A stretch of DNA of 64,000 nt from Accumulibacter sp. GTDB taxonomy: Bacteria > Pseudomonadota > Gammaproteobacteria > Burkholderiales > Rhodocyclaceae. The notes under the pieces are model-generated. The model had not been told where the DNA came from. It did not search any database and saw only the letters and a program-made list of their open reading frames with translations. The position numbers and the translations under genes are program-made. The stretch is from the NCBI RefSeq assembly GCF_036625195.1, contig NZ_JAZKUG010000001.1, forward strand, positions 2,604,001 to 2,668,000, given 5' to 3'. Below, in pieces: positions 1 to 9,173 of the stretch (positions within the stretch are counted from its first letter, which is position 1; the number at the start of each line of letters is the position of its first letter).

Positions 1-88
1 CATCCGTTTTGGCGATGCCGTAGCCATCCATGATGATCGTGACAACAGGGCCCTGAATTCCGGGGAAGGAGGCAGATTTCTGCAACAT
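1..88 (-). CDS. gpmI: 2,3-bisphosphoglycerate-independent phosphoglycerate mutase, N-terminal part
   Basis: Only the first 29 codons lie in the window; the gene runs off the left edge. The translation contains GPVVTIIMDGYGI, the N-terminal strand of alkaline-phosphatase-superfamily iPGM, in which the Asp binds a catalytic metal. The enzyme interconverts 3- and 2-phosphoglycerate in glycolysis and gluconeogenesis. ATG at 86-88 is preceded by an AGGA-like site. iPGM is the best fit because of the DGYGI spacing, but a related metalloenzyme cannot be excluded from so short a piece. Confidence 0.75.
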   Translation of the reverse strand, partial: MLQKSASFPGIQGPVVTIIMDGYGIAKTD

Positions 89-280
89 GATGGATTCCTG
101 GGGAGGTTGAGTGTGGGAAAGCAGGCCGCCGAGGGTCGATGTGCAGCGGCGTCAATCCCAGTATACCGCAAGCCGGCAGCCGTCGCCGAACAAAGAATCC
201 CTTTTGAAAACGATCACTTGCACGCAACTCGCTTGGCCGCTTGCGGGCTCGTGGCGAGGCCGACGCAGGCTTCGCGGCAG

Positions 281-1150
281 CTAGCGGGGTTGTTGCAGGC
301 CGACCACCGGCTGCCGTCGGCGGACACGGATGCGGACTCGCTTGCGGATCCGTTGTGGTGTCTCCTGTTGCCGATTCGCGGGACGCCTCCTGTGGCGGTG
401 CTTGCGGGCACGCCGGGTGGCGACCAGCAGTGCGATCTTGCCGGCGAGCAGCAGGAAGGCGAGGACCCAGACCAGCGGGTAGGCGAGCACCTCCCTGAGG
501 AGTTCGATGACGTGCAACGGCGGACTGGCATCGTGGCTGGCGGGAAGCGCGGGCGCCGTGCGCCCCCCGGCAACGGGAGGGCGGTGGTCGCCGGACGTGT
601 CGCCGACGGTCAGCGCGAGCTCGCCGTGTCCGATCGAGGCGTGACCGTCGCTTGCGCTGTAATGAAAGCCTTCAATGCCGGCGAGAGAGAAGCTGACCCG
701 CCCTCCCGGGCCCATGCGTGCATCGGTGCTCTCGACGATGAGGTCGGTTGCTGCCTGCTGCAGGTTGTTCAGGTCAGCGAGGATGTCCTCAACGCCGGGC
801 AGCAGGCCTGTGGGCAGCGGGAGCGGCGAGCCGCGAGGCGCGGCAGCCGGCCCCGGCGACCCTTGTCGGCGCGTTCTCCCCGGTGGCGGTCGTGATGCCG
901 GGGCAAAGGGATGAGCGGCTTCGTCGGCATCCAGCGCAGGCATCGCCGGCAGCGGCAACGGTCCATGCGACAACCATGGCGGCGACGCCTCTTGTTCGTC
1001 GAGGGCGCCGGCAAGCTCGGGCGAAGTCGACAAGTTCGTCTCGCTCGGTTCGGCCAGCCGTGCGGCCGCGGTCGGCGGCAATGTCCTGGCGTCATTGTCG
1101 CCGATGCTGTGGGCCAGCGCATCTCCGTTGAGCAGCACGTACGCCACCAC
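281..1150 (-). CDS. Hypothetical protein with C-terminal membrane anchor and basic tail
   Basis: I do not recognise this protein. About 289 residues from a GTG at 1150, but the frame stays open to a stop near 1261 with an AGGAGG near its 5' end, so translation may start upstream at a non-ATG codon. Visible parts: a hydrophobic N-terminal stretch (FVVAYVLL), a Pro/Ala-rich linker, a folded-looking middle (about residues 115-185, including DLNNLQQAATDLIVES), one predicted membrane helix near residue 225-245, and an Arg-rich cytoplasmic tail. It lies between gpmI on the same strand and the divergent P-ATPase. The opposite strand is also open here, but its translation is Arg/Pro-rich and unstructured, so I prefer this strand. 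Confidence 0.5.
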   Translation of the reverse strand: MVAYVLLNGDALAHSIGDNDARTLPPTAAARLAEPSETNLSTSPELAGALDEQEASPPWLSHGPLPLPAMPALDADEAAHPFAPASRPPPGRTRRQGSPGPAAAPRGSPLPLPTGLLPGVEDILADLNNLQQAATDLIVESTDARMGPGGRVSFSLAGIEGFHYSASDGHASIGHGELALTVGDTSGDHRPPVAGGRTAPALPASHDASPPLHVIELLREVLAYPLVWVLAFLLLAGKIALLVATRRARKHRHRRRPANRQQETPQRIRKRVRIRVRRRQPVVGLQQPR

Positions 1151-1317
1151 GAAAATCGGCGTTCGCCAGCGGCGGTACTGCCGAGCGCCTTCACGCGGTT
1201 GCGAGCGCCCGCCGATCCCGCCGTTCAGCAGGGCGATATCTGTCCCCAGGTTTCCTCCTCACGCCACGGCCGGCGCGGCTCGTTCCTCTGCTGCGGCCGG
1301 CCGTCGGGCACCGATGC

Positions 1318-1323
1318 TAGAAT
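1318..1323 (+). promoter_or_regulatory. Putative extended -10 (TGCTAGAAT) for the P-type ATPase
   Basis: TAGAAT preceded by TGC lies 50 bases before the ATPase start codon. The same TAGAAT motif recurs before several other genes in this window. No good -35 is visible, which fits an extended -10 promoter. Confidence 0.4.
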
Positions 1324-1372
1324 ACTACAGCAACGTCGGCGCCGGGCGTTGCCCTTGGAGAAGACCGTTCCA

Positions 1373-4045
1373 ATGAGCACCTCATCGCTGCAGGATGTCG
1401 CTTGGCACTCGCTGCCGGCAGAGGAAGCGGCGGCTCGCCTGGCTGCCAGTTTCGAGCAGGGGCTCGACGATGCGGAGGTGGGCTGCCGCCGTTCGCAACA
1501 CGGCGAGAACCGGCTGACGCCAACTCCGAGCCGGGGACCGCTGCTGCGTTTCGCGCTGCAGTTCGTGCAGCCACTGGTGCTGGTGCTGGTGCTGGCCGGA
1601 CTGGTCACCGCCGTTCTCGGCGAATGGGTCGACGCCGCCGTGATCTTTGGTGTCACGTTGGTCAACGCGGTCATCGGCTTCATCCAGGAAGGTCGCGCCG
1701 AGAGTGCCCTGGCGGCGCTTGCCCGCTCGGTCATCAGTGAGGTCACGGTTCTGCGGGGGGGGGGCAAGCAGCGCCTGTCATCGACCGAGCTCGTTCCTGG
1801 CGACGTCGTCCTGCTGGCGGCGGGCGACAAGGTGCCGGCCGACCTGCGGCTGTTCCGCAGCAGGGATCTGCAGGCGATCGAGGCGGCTCTGACCGGCGAG
1901 TCGACGGCCGTTGCCAAGAGCGGCGATACCTTGCCGGAGAACACCCTGCTCGCCGAGCGTTGCAACATGGCCTACGCCGGGACCGTGATGATCAGCGGTC
2001 AGGGAGCCGGCGTCGTGGTGGCGACCGGCGACCATACCGAAACCGGTCGCATCTCGCGGCTGATCGCCGAGGCCCCCGATCTGACGACGCCGCTGACCCG
2101 TCGCATGGCGGTATTCAGCAACTGGTTGCTGCTCGCCATCGGCCTGCTCGCCGCGCTGACCTTCGCCGTCGGCATCTGGCGCGGCGAATCGGCTTTTGCC
2201 ATGTTCATGGCGGCGGTGGCGCTGGCCGTTGGCGCGATTCCGGAAGGGCTGCCGGCGGCGATGACCATCACCCTGGCCATCGGTGTGTCCCGCATGGCCA
2301 GGCGGCGGGCGATCATTCGCAAGCTGCCGGCGGTCGAAACCCTCGGCAGCACGACGGTGATCTGTTCGGACAAGACCGGGACCCTGACGGAGAACCAGAT
2401 GACCGTGCGCGAAATCCACGCCGGTGGCGTCCGGACGGTGGTCAGCGGCAGTGGCTATTCGCCAAACGGCAAGCTTGGCGATGGTGGCGACGTGACCGGC
2501 GCCCTGCGTGAGTGCCTGGTCGCCGGAGCGCTGTGCAACGATGCCGGCCTGAGCAGGAGCAACCGCCATTGGGAGATCGTCGGCGATCCGACCGAGGGGG
2601 CGCTGCTCGTCGTTGCGCGCAAGGCGGGGCTCGACGAGCGGACGCTGCAGAAGCTGTTTCCGCGTCTGGACGAAATTCCCTTCGATTCTGCGCGGCAATA
2701 CATGGCGACCCTGCATGACATCGACGGAGCCCGGGTCGCCTACTTCAAGGGGGCGCTCGAGCAGTTGCTGTCGCGTTCGCTGAGCATGCTCGACAGCAAC
2801 GGGCGGAGCGTCGCGCTGCGCCGCGAGGAAATCGAGAGCGCTGCCGCGACGATGGCGGCGACAGGTCTGCGGGTGCTGGCGGTCGCTCGTCTCGCCGCTG
2901 GCTCCGCCGTCTCGCTGACCGCCAGCAGTGCCGAGGCCGGTCTGGAGTTCGTCGGACTGGTCGGGATGGTCGATCCACCGCGACCGAAGGCGATTGCCGC
3001 GGTCAGGACCTGTCACGCAGCCGGCATCACGGTCAAGATGATCACCGGCGATCACGCCGCCACGGCACTTTCGATCGCCCGCCAGATGGGGATCGCCCGC
3101 GCCGGTGAGACGGCGATCGGCGGCCGCGAGCTGGCGGCGCTCGATGATGAGGCGTTGTGCGAAGTGGTGCGCCGGGTCAACGTCTTTGCGCGCGTCGAGC
3201 CGGCGCAGAAGCTGCGCTTGGTGCGGGCGCTGCAGACCAATGGCGAGGTGGTGGCGATGACCGGCGACGGGGTCAACGACGCGCCAGCCCTGAAACAGGC
3301 CGACATTGGCATCGCCATGGGCCTGGGCGGGACCGAAGTGGCCAAGGACGCCGCCGAGATGGTCCTCACCGATGACGATTTTGCCGCCATCGAGGCTGCC
3401 GTCGAGGAGGGCAGAGGGGTTTACGACAATCTGGTGAAGTTCATCACCTGGACCTTGCCGACCAACTTCGGCGAGGGTCTCGTCATCGTCGCAGCGATCC
3501 TTGCCGGGGCGACCCTGCCGATCACGCCGCTGCAGATTCTCTGGATCAACATGACGACGGCGGTCTTTCTCGGCCTCATGCTGGCCTTCGAGCCGATCGA
3601 GCACGCGGTCATGCGCCGTCCGCCGCGACCGCCGGGAACACCGATTCTCGACGCAGCGCTGGTCTGGCGAATCGTTCTCGTCAGCCTGCTGTTGCTTGCC
3701 GGTTCCTTCGGGCTCTTCCTGCGCGAGCTGGCGCAGGGCCATTCGCTCGCCGAGGCGCGCACGGTCGCGGTCAACGTCTTTGTCGTCGTCCAGAGCATGT
3801 ACCTTTTCAACTGCCGTTCGCTGAAGGTCTCGGCCCTGCGGCTGGGGCTCTTCTCCAACCCGGCGATCTGGTACGGCATTCTGGTGATGGCCCTGCTGCA
3901 GGCTGCTCTGACCTACCTGCCGCTGATGAACCGCCTGTTTGCCACGGCGCCGATCGGCGGGCGGGAATGGCTCGAGATCGGCGCCGTTGGCGTCCTCGCC
4001 TACCTCGTGGTCGGCGTCGAGAAGCACGTGCGCGCGCGTCGCTGA
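1373..4045 (+). CDS. Cation-transporting P-type ATPase (Ca2+/PMA1-like, type II)
   Basis: An 890-residue membrane pump that moves a cation across the inner membrane using ATP. All core motifs are intact: TGES at residues 174-177 (actuator), PEGLP at 290-294 in M4 (ion site), DKTGTLT with the phosphorylated Asp at residue 333, and TGDGVNDAP at about 630-638. Two helices precede the actuator, and a six-helix C-terminal block typical of type II pumps ends the protein. PEGLP points to Ca2+, Na+ or H+ rather than heavy metals, for which CPC would be expected. The ATG at 1373 is chosen because the N-terminal cation_ATPase_N domain (WHSLPAEEAAARL) begins a few residues later; the longer open frame upstream has no family similarity. 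Exact ion unknown. Confidence 0.93.
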   Translation: MSTSSLQDVAWHSLPAEEAAARLAASFEQGLDDAEVGCRRSQHGENRLTPTPSRGPLLRFALQFVQPLVLVLVLAGLVTAVLGEWVDAAVIFGVTLVNAVIGFIQEGRAESALAALARSVISEVTVLRGGGKQRLSSTELVPGDVVLLAAGDKVPADLRLFRSRDLQAIEAALTGESTAVAKSGDTLPENTLLAERCNMAYAGTVMISGQGAGVVVATGDHTETGRISRLIAEAPDLTTPLTRRMAVFSNWLLLAIGLLAALTFAVGIWRGESAFAMFMAAVALAVGAIPEGLPAAMTITLAIGVSRMARRRAIIRKLPAVETLGSTTVICSDKTGTLTENQMTVREIHAGGVRTVVSGSGYSPNGKLGDGGDVTGALRECLVAGALCNDAGLSRSNRHWEIVGDPTEGALLVVARKAGLDERTLQKLFPRLDEIPFDSARQYMATLHDIDGARVAYFKGALEQLLSRSLSMLDSNGRSVALRREEIESAAATMAATGLRVLAVARLAAGSAVSLTASSAEAGLEFVGLVGMVDPPRPKAIAAVRTCHAAGITVKMITGDHAATALSIARQMGIARAGETAIGGRELAALDDEALCEVVRRVNVFARVEPAQKLRLVRALQTNGEVVAMTGDGVNDAPALKQADIGIAMGLGGTEVAKDAAEMVLTDDDFAAIEAAVEEGRGVYDNLVKFITWTLPTNFGEGLVIVAAILAGATLPITPLQILWINMTTAVFLGLMLAFEPIEHAVMRRPPRPPGTPILDAALVWRIVLVSLLLLAGSFGLFLRELAQGHSLAEARTVAVNVFVVVQSMYLFNCRSLKVSALRLGLFSNPAIWYGILVMALLQAALTYLPLMNRLFATAPIGGREWLEIGAVGVLAYLVVGVEKHVRARR

Positions 4046-4094
4046 CTCGCCCGCCCCGGACCCGACCGTCGTCGGCGCTGAACTCCGGCCATGC

Positions 4095-4100
4095 CATAAT
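4095..4100 (+). promoter_or_regulatory. Possible -10 (TGCCATAAT) for tpx
   Basis: CATAAT preceded by TGC lies 76 bases upstream of the tpx start. No clear -35 box. Confidence 0.3.
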
Positions 4101-4176
4101 GACTAAGGGGCACCGGGGCAGGTGGCACGCGATCTTCTTCGGTCCCTCCAACCCTCATTACCGACCAGGACCCGAT

Positions 4177-4680
4177 ATGACAAGTACAGTGACTCTGGGT
4201 GGCAAGCCCTTTCAGCTCAGTGGCAGTTTCCCGCAGCCAGGCCAAGTGGCGCCGGCCTTCTCGCTGGTTGGCAAGAACCTTGCCGACGTCACGCTGAGCA
4301 GCTTCGCTGGCCAGCGCAAGATTCTCAACATCTTTCCCAGTATCGACACGCCCACCTGCGCCACCTCGGTACGCAAGTTCAACGAGCAGGCGAGTGCGCT
4401 CCCGGGAGTCGTCGTGCTCTGCATCTCTGCCGATCTGCCCTTTGCGCAGAGCCGCTTCTGTGGCGCCGAAGGGCTCGACAGGGTGGTGACGCTGTCGACC
4501 ATGCGTGGCCGGGAGTTTCTCACCGATTATGGCGTCGCTTTGAGCGAGGGGCCACTGGCTGGCCTCGCAGCGCGCGCGGTGCTCGTTCTCGACGCCGACG
4601 ATCGCGTGCTCCACAGCCAGCTCGTCGCCGAGATCAAGGACGAACCGGACTACCCGGCAGCCCTGCAAGCGGTGGCCTGA
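4177..4680 (+). CDS. tpx: Thiol peroxidase (atypical 2-Cys peroxiredoxin)
   Basis: 167 residues, the usual Tpx length. It reduces H2O2 and organic peroxides using thioredoxin. The peroxidatic Cys is residue 61 in DTPTCATSVRKFN and the resolving Cys is residue 95 in SRFCGAEG, the spacing typical of Tpx and different from AhpC. Start ATG at 4177 follows an AGGA site and gives the canonical N-terminus (TLGGKPFQLSG). An IclR-type regulator gene begins two bases after the stop, so the two may be co-transcribed. Confidence 0.95.
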   Translation: MTSTVTLGGKPFQLSGSFPQPGQVAPAFSLVGKNLADVTLSSFAGQRKILNIFPSIDTPTCATSVRKFNEQASALPGVVVLCISADLPFAQSRFCGAEGLDRVVTLSTMRGREFLTDYGVALSEGPLAGLAARAVLVLDADDRVLHSQLVAEIKDEPDYPAALQAVA

Positions 4681-4681
4681 G

Positions 4682-5572
4682 GTGGTCGTCGGCCCGGTGC
4701 CTGCAGGCGACGTCAGCGATCCCGTCGGGCGGCGTCAGGGGATCCAGTCGGTCGAGATTGGTACCCGGCTGCTGCAGGCACTGGCGAGCAGTGGTCGCTC
4801 GCTACTGCTGCGCGACCTGTCGCGCAGTGCCGGCATGCCGGCGGCGAAGGCGCGTCGCTACTTGGTCAGCTTCATCCGCATGGGGCTGGTCGAACAGGAT
4901 GCGAACACCGGGCGCTACGACCTGGGCGGCTTTGCGCTCGAACTCGGGCTGGCCAGCCTGGCGAGGCTCGACCCTGTGCGTCTGGCGGGTCCGGTGCTCG
5001 ATGATCTCTGCGAGCGCACCGGCGAGACTGTCGCCCTCGCCATGTGGGGCAACCGCGGTGCGACCTGCGTTCGCTGGCTGGAGGCGGGCGGTCCGGTCAC
5101 AGTGACCCTGCGTACCGGCGTCGTGCTGCCGCTGCTCTCGTCGGCCACCGGACTGGCCTTTGCTGCCTTCTTTCGTTCGCCCTATCTGCGCCGGATGCTC
5201 GACGCGGAGATCGAGGCGGCTGCGGCGGCGAGGCAGGCGACGCCGACAGCGTTGCGCGCAGCGCTGGCGGTGCAGCTCGACGAGGTCCGGCGGCACGGTA
5301 TCGCCCGCGCCGCCGGCAGCGTCACGCCCGGGGTCAACGGCTTCAGTGCACCGGTCTTCAACGATGCTGGCCGCATGGTGGCGGCGCTGACCCTGCTCGG
5401 CATCATCGGCAGTTTCGACCTCGACTGGGACAGCCCGACGGCACGGCTGACGAAAGAAGCCGCGGCGACTCTGTCGCGCCGGCTCGGATACGGTGGTGGC
5501 GAGGCGGCGGAGGGCGAAGCTCCGGCGGCCCACGGCGACGCAGCGCCAGGCGGTGGTGCGACGCGGACCTGA
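4682..5572 (+). CDS. IclR-family transcriptional regulator
   Basis: 296 residues from a GTG start two bases after tpx. An N-terminal winged helix-turn-helix (about residues 20-80: RLLQALASSGRSLLLRDLS then MPAAKARRYLVSFIRMGLVEQ) is followed by the IclR effector-binding domain (about 95-275), including GVNGFSAPVF. The effector is unknown. The coupling to tpx is unusual, since IclR proteins mostly govern aromatic or sugar catabolism. The last 25 residues are an Ala/Gly-rich tail outside the family fold. GTG codons at 4682 and 4697 are both possible starts. Confidence 0.9.
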   Translation: MVVGPVPAGDVSDPVGRRQGIQSVEIGTRLLQALASSGRSLLLRDLSRSAGMPAAKARRYLVSFIRMGLVEQDANTGRYDLGGFALELGLASLARLDPVRLAGPVLDDLCERTGETVALAMWGNRGATCVRWLEAGGPVTVTLRTGVVLPLLSSATGLAFAAFFRSPYLRRMLDAEIEAAAAARQATPTALRAALAVQLDEVRRHGIARAAGSVTPGVNGFSAPVFNDAGRMVAALTLLGIIGSFDLDWDSPTARLTKEAAATLSRRLGYGGGEAAEGEAPAAHGDAAPGGGATRT

Positions 5573-5826
5573 CTGTCGTCCGGACTGCGGTGCCTGTTGC
5601 ATCGCGCCCTCGATCAGCACGCCGATGCCCGGCCACCCGCATGGCAAGGCGGCCGGCGAGCCTTGCGCCAGCCTGGCTGCCGATCATCGCTGTCTGCTCT
5701 GGGGCAGAGCGGAACGACCGCCCTGCTGTGCCGGGTTGCAGCCGTCGGACGAGATGTGCGGTACGGATCGCGAGCAGGCGATCGCCTGGCTCGACGCGCT
5801 CGAACGGGCAACCCGGCCCTGAGTGC

Positions 5827-5832
5827 TAGAAT
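5827..5832 (+). promoter_or_regulatory. Putative extended -10 (TGCTAGAAT) for uppP
   Basis: TAGAAT preceded by TGC, 23 bases upstream of the uppP start. The 282-base gap before it (5573-5854) shows nothing else recognisable. Confidence 0.4.
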
Positions 5833-5854
5833 GGCGGCTTTTTGAAAGTCTGCT

Positions 5855-6679
5855 GTGGATCTCCTGCTGCTGCTCAAGGCCCTGATTCTCGGTATCGTCG
5901 AAGGGATCACCGAATTCCTCCCGGTGTCGTCGACCGGCCATCTCATCCTTACCGGGGACTTGCTCGATTTCAACGACGAGCGCGGCAAACTGTTCGAGAT
6001 CGTCATCCAGTCGGGAGCGATGCTGGCCGTCTGCTGGGAGTACCGGGCGAAGATCGGCAGCGTCGTCCGTGGACTGCCGCGCGAGCCCGCCGCGCAGCGC
6101 TTCGCGCTCAACATCCTGGTCGCCTTCCTGCCGCTGGCGGTCATCGGCCTGCTCTTCGGCAAGGCGATCAAGGCACACCTGTTCAACGCGCCGGTGGTGG
6201 CAGCGGCCTTCATCATCGGCGGCCTGGTCATTCTCTGGGCCGAGCGTCGTGAGCACCGCATCCGCATCGAATCGATCGACGATCTGTCGCTTGCCGATGC
6301 CCTCAAGCTTGGTCTGGCGCAGGCGCTGGCGCTGATTCCAGGTACCTCCCGCTCGGGGGCGACGATCATCGGCGGCCTGTTTTTCGGCCTGTCACGGCGG
6401 GCGGCGACCGAGTTTTCCTTCTTCCTGGCGATGCCGACGCTGATCGGCGCCAGCATCTACCAGCTCTACAAGGAACGTGCGCTGCTCTCCTTCGACGACC
6501 TGGGGATGTGGGTGGTCGGTTTCGTCGCCTCGTTCATCTCGGCGTTCTGGGCGGTGCGTGGCCTGCTGCGCTACATCAGCACGCACGACTTTTCGATCTT
6601 CGCCTGGTACCGCATCGCTTTCGGCATCGTCGTCCTGCTCACCTGGCACTACGATCTGATCGCGTGGACCGCTGGCTGA
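5855..6679 (+). CDS. uppP: Undecaprenyl-diphosphate phosphatase (BacA family)
   Basis: 274 residues, polytopic inner-membrane protein. It dephosphorylates undecaprenyl pyrophosphate to recycle the lipid carrier used for peptidoglycan and O-antigen; extra copies give bacitracin resistance. Both signature motifs are intact: EGITEFLPVSSTGH at residues 16-29 and PGTSRSGAT at 162-170. The start is GTG at 5855, as the conserved N-terminus (LLLLLKALILGIVEG) begins at once. It is followed two bases later by a YqiA-like esterase gene. Confidence 0.96.
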   Translation: MDLLLLLKALILGIVEGITEFLPVSSTGHLILTGDLLDFNDERGKLFEIVIQSGAMLAVCWEYRAKIGSVVRGLPREPAAQRFALNILVAFLPLAVIGLLFGKAIKAHLFNAPVVAAAFIIGGLVILWAERREHRIRIESIDDLSLADALKLGLAQALALIPGTSRSGATIIGGLFFGLSRRAATEFSFFLAMPTLIGASIYQLYKERALLSFDDLGMWVVGFVASFISAFWAVRGLLRYISTHDFSIFAWYRIAFGIVVLLTWHYDLIAWTAG

Positions 6680-6680
6680 G

Positions 6681-7256
6681 ATGGCGGCCGGATCGCGCAT
6701 TCTCTACCTGCACGGCTTCTGTTCGTCGCCGGCATCATGGAAGGCGCGGCTGCTCGGCGATTGCATGGTGGCGCGTGGCCTCGGCGATCGTTTCAGCTGT
6801 CCTGTCCTGCCACCCGCCCCGTTGGCCGCCATCGCCAGCGCCGAGGCGGTGCTGGCTGGCGCCGCGGGCGAGACGACGCTGGTGGGCAGTTCGCTCGGTG
6901 GTTACTACGCGAGCTGGCTGGCGGAGAAGCACGACCTGCGCGCCGTCCTGATCAACCCGGCAGTGATGGCACCGGAACTTCTCGGTGGTCTGGTCGGCAG
7001 GCACAGCAATTTCCATAGCGGCGAAAGCTTCGACTTCACCGACGAGCATGTTGCCGAGCTGCGCCTGCTGGAGGCACCGCAGGTGTGCGCGCAGCGCTAC
7101 CTGCTCCTGGTCGAGACCGGCGACGAGGTTCTCGACTACCGCCAGGCGCTGGCACGCTATGCCGGCAGCCGGCAGATCGTCATCGAGGGGGGCGACCACA
7201 GCTTCCTCAGCTTTCCCCGTCTGCTGCCGCAAATCATTGAATTCTGCGGGTTATAA
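6681..7256 (+). CDS. YqiA/YcfP-family alpha/beta hydrolase (esterase)
   Basis: 191 residues, the small alpha/beta hydrolase fold of the YqiA family. LHGF (residues 10-13) forms the oxyanion-hole region, GSSLGG carries the nucleophile Ser71, an Asp lies in VETGDEVLDY and the His is in GGDHSF. The physiological ester substrate is unknown. It begins two bases after uppP, and its TAA shares one base with the ATG of the RNase II gene, which implies translational coupling. Confidence 0.9.
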   Translation: MAAGSRILYLHGFCSSPASWKARLLGDCMVARGLGDRFSCPVLPPAPLAAIASAEAVLAGAAGETTLVGSSLGGYYASWLAEKHDLRAVLINPAVMAPELLGGLVGRHSNFHSGESFDFTDEHVAELRLLEAPQVCAQRYLLLVETGDEVLDYRQALARYAGSRQIVIEGGDHSFLSFPRLLPQIIEFCGL

Positions 7257-9172
7257 TGGCCCCGATGCACGTACTGTTCGAAGAGGACGGCGCCTTTCGG
7301 GCGGCCACCATTCTGACCGACAACGACAGCTCGTTGCAGGTCGAGAGCGCATCGGGCAAGCGCAGCAAGATCAAGGCGGCCAGTGTCCTGTTGCGTTACG
7401 GCGATCCGGCGCCGGCCGTTCTGCTCGAGCAGGCGGAGTCACTGTTGCCCGGTATCGAAGCGGACTTTCTCTGGGAGTGTGTCGCTGATGGAGAATTCCA
7501 TTTCGCCGACATCGCCAACGAATACTTCGGTCACGCCGCGACTGCGGCCGAAGCAGCGGCGCTGCTGCTGGCGCTGCACGCAGCGCCAATCTATTTCCAC
7601 CGCAAGGGTCGCGGCCGCTTCCGCAAGGCGCCGCCGGAAATTCTGCAGGCGGCTCTCGCCGGTCTCGAGAAGAAGCGTCAGCAGGCGCTGACCATCGAGC
7701 GCATGGTGGCGCAACTGACGTCGTTCACCCTGCCGCCGGAGTTCCCGCCGCTGCTCGGGCAGCTGCTCTACAAGCCGGATCGCAGTCGCGCCGAGAGCAA
7801 GGCTCTGGAAGCCGCGTGCAGCGAGACGGGCCTCACGGCCGCCCACCTGCTGTACCGCTGTGGCGCCATCCGCTCGCCTTACGACTATCATCTGCAGCGC
7901 TTTCTGCTGGAGCAGTTCCCGCGCGGGACGGCTTTCCCCGCCGTCGAGCTGCCGTCGCTGCCGGTTGAGCTGCCGCATGCCGGCGTGCAGGCCTTTTCGA
8001 TCGACGACGCGACGACGACCGAGATCGACGACGCGTTTTCAGTGCAGTCGCTGCCCGGGATCGGCTGGCGGGTCGGCATCCACATTGCGGCCCCGGGGCT
8101 CGGCATCGCTCCCGGCTCGGCGCTCGACGGGATCGCGCGCGCCCGTCTGTCCACCGTCTACATGCCCGGAAGCAAGTTCACGATGCTGCCGGACGCGGTG
8201 GTGGATCGCTACACTCTGGCGAGTGGGCGCGCGATCCCGGCCGTTTCGCTGTATCTCACGGTGACACCGGAAATGGAGATCATCGGCGACGAGTCACGGC
8301 TGGAGATCGTTCAGGTCGCCGCGAACTTGCGCCATCACGACATCGAGCCGTTGTTCAACGAGCGGACTCTGGCTGGCGGACTGGCGGAGTTTCCCTTCCG
8401 CGACGAGCTGCTGATGCTCTGGCAACTGGCCAACGCCTGCGAGGGCCGGCGCGGCAAGCCGTCGGCGACGCCGGACAACAAGGACTTCAACTTCCGCATC
8501 GAGGGCGATCTCGCCGACGCCGAAGGCTGTCGCGTCGAGATTTCCGCGCGCCGTCGCGGCAGCCCGCTCGACAAGTTGGTGGCCGAACTGATGATCGTTG
8601 CCAACAGTACCTGGGGCGCCTTGCTGGCCAGCCGAGGGGTGGCGGCGATCTACCGGGTGCAGGGCGGTGGCAAGGTGCGCATGAGCACGGTGCCGCAGGC
8701 TCACGAGGGGCTCGGGGTGAAGCAGTACGCCTGGTTGTCGTCACCGCTGCGGCGCTATGTGGACCTGCTCAACCAGTGGCAGCTGCTTGCCTGCCTGCAG
8801 TCCACGACGCCGCCTTTTGCCGCTCGCTCGGACGCGCTGTTTGCCGCCCTGCGCGACTTCGAACTGACCTATGCCGCCTACGCCGAATTTCAGCGCTGCA
8901 TGGAACGTTACTGGTGCCTGCGCTGGTTGCGGCAGCAGGGAATCGAGCGCATTGCGGCGACCATCGGCCGCGAGAACCTGGTGCGGCTCGACGACCTGCC
9001 GTTGGTACAGCGTCTGCCCTCAGTGCCGGAGCTCAAGTCGGGGCAACGAGTGCTGCTGCAGGTCGAATCGGTGGACTACCTGACCCTGGGCCTCGGCTGT
9101 CGCTATGTCGAGACCCTGTCGTCGTCGACGGAAGAGGACGTGGTGGACACCCTGCCGGAGGCCGTCGATTGA
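7256..9172 (+). CDS. RNase II/RNB-family 3'-5' exoribonuclease
   Basis: 638 residues. The RNB catalytic domain starts near residue 245 with SIDDATTTEIDDAFS, whose acidic residues bind the two Mg2+ ions; the central YMPGSKFTMLP and the C-terminal SPLRRYVDLLNQWQL motifs are also present. The N-terminal 200 residues resemble the short-form RNase II of betaproteobacteria rather than RNase R, and there is only a minimal S1-like C-terminus. Start ATG 7256 overlaps the upstream stop; ATG 7265 is an alternative. The role is hydrolytic mRNA degradation. A tonB-like gene follows after one base. Confidence 0.9.
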   Translation: MAPMHVLFEEDGAFRAATILTDNDSSLQVESASGKRSKIKAASVLLRYGDPAPAVLLEQAESLLPGIEADFLWECVADGEFHFADIANEYFGHAATAAEAAALLLALHAAPIYFHRKGRGRFRKAPPEILQAALAGLEKKRQQALTIERMVAQLTSFTLPPEFPPLLGQLLYKPDRSRAESKALEAACSETGLTAAHLLYRCGAIRSPYDYHLQRFLLEQFPRGTAFPAVELPSLPVELPHAGVQAFSIDDATTTEIDDAFSVQSLPGIGWRVGIHIAAPGLGIAPGSALDGIARARLSTVYMPGSKFTMLPDAVVDRYTLASGRAIPAVSLYLTVTPEMEIIGDESRLEIVQVAANLRHHDIEPLFNERTLAGGLAEFPFRDELLMLWQLANACEGRRGKPSATPDNKDFNFRIEGDLADAEGCRVEISARRRGSPLDKLVAELMIVANSTWGALLASRGVAAIYRVQGGGKVRMSTVPQAHEGLGVKQYAWLSSPLRRYVDLLNQWQLLACLQSTTPPFAARSDALFAALRDFELTYAAYAEFQRCMERYWCLRWLRQQGIERIAATIGRENLVRLDDLPLVQRLPSVPELKSGQRVLLQVESVDYLTLGLGCRYVETLSSSTEEDVVDTLPEAVD

Positions 9173-9173
9173 G

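Noticed and set aside
107..895. 262-codon plus-strand frame near the left edge
   Set aside because: Arg/Ala-rich mirror of the minus-strand membrane protein; no domain or ribosome site.
1778..4027. 749-codon minus-strand frame
   Set aside because: Antisense to the P-ATPase; composition is Arg/His/Gln-rich without any family signature.
7252..7257. Perfect TATAAT at the start of the RNase II gene
   Set aside because: It is formed by the overlapping TAA stop and ATG start of two coupled genes and has no -35, so it is probably chance.
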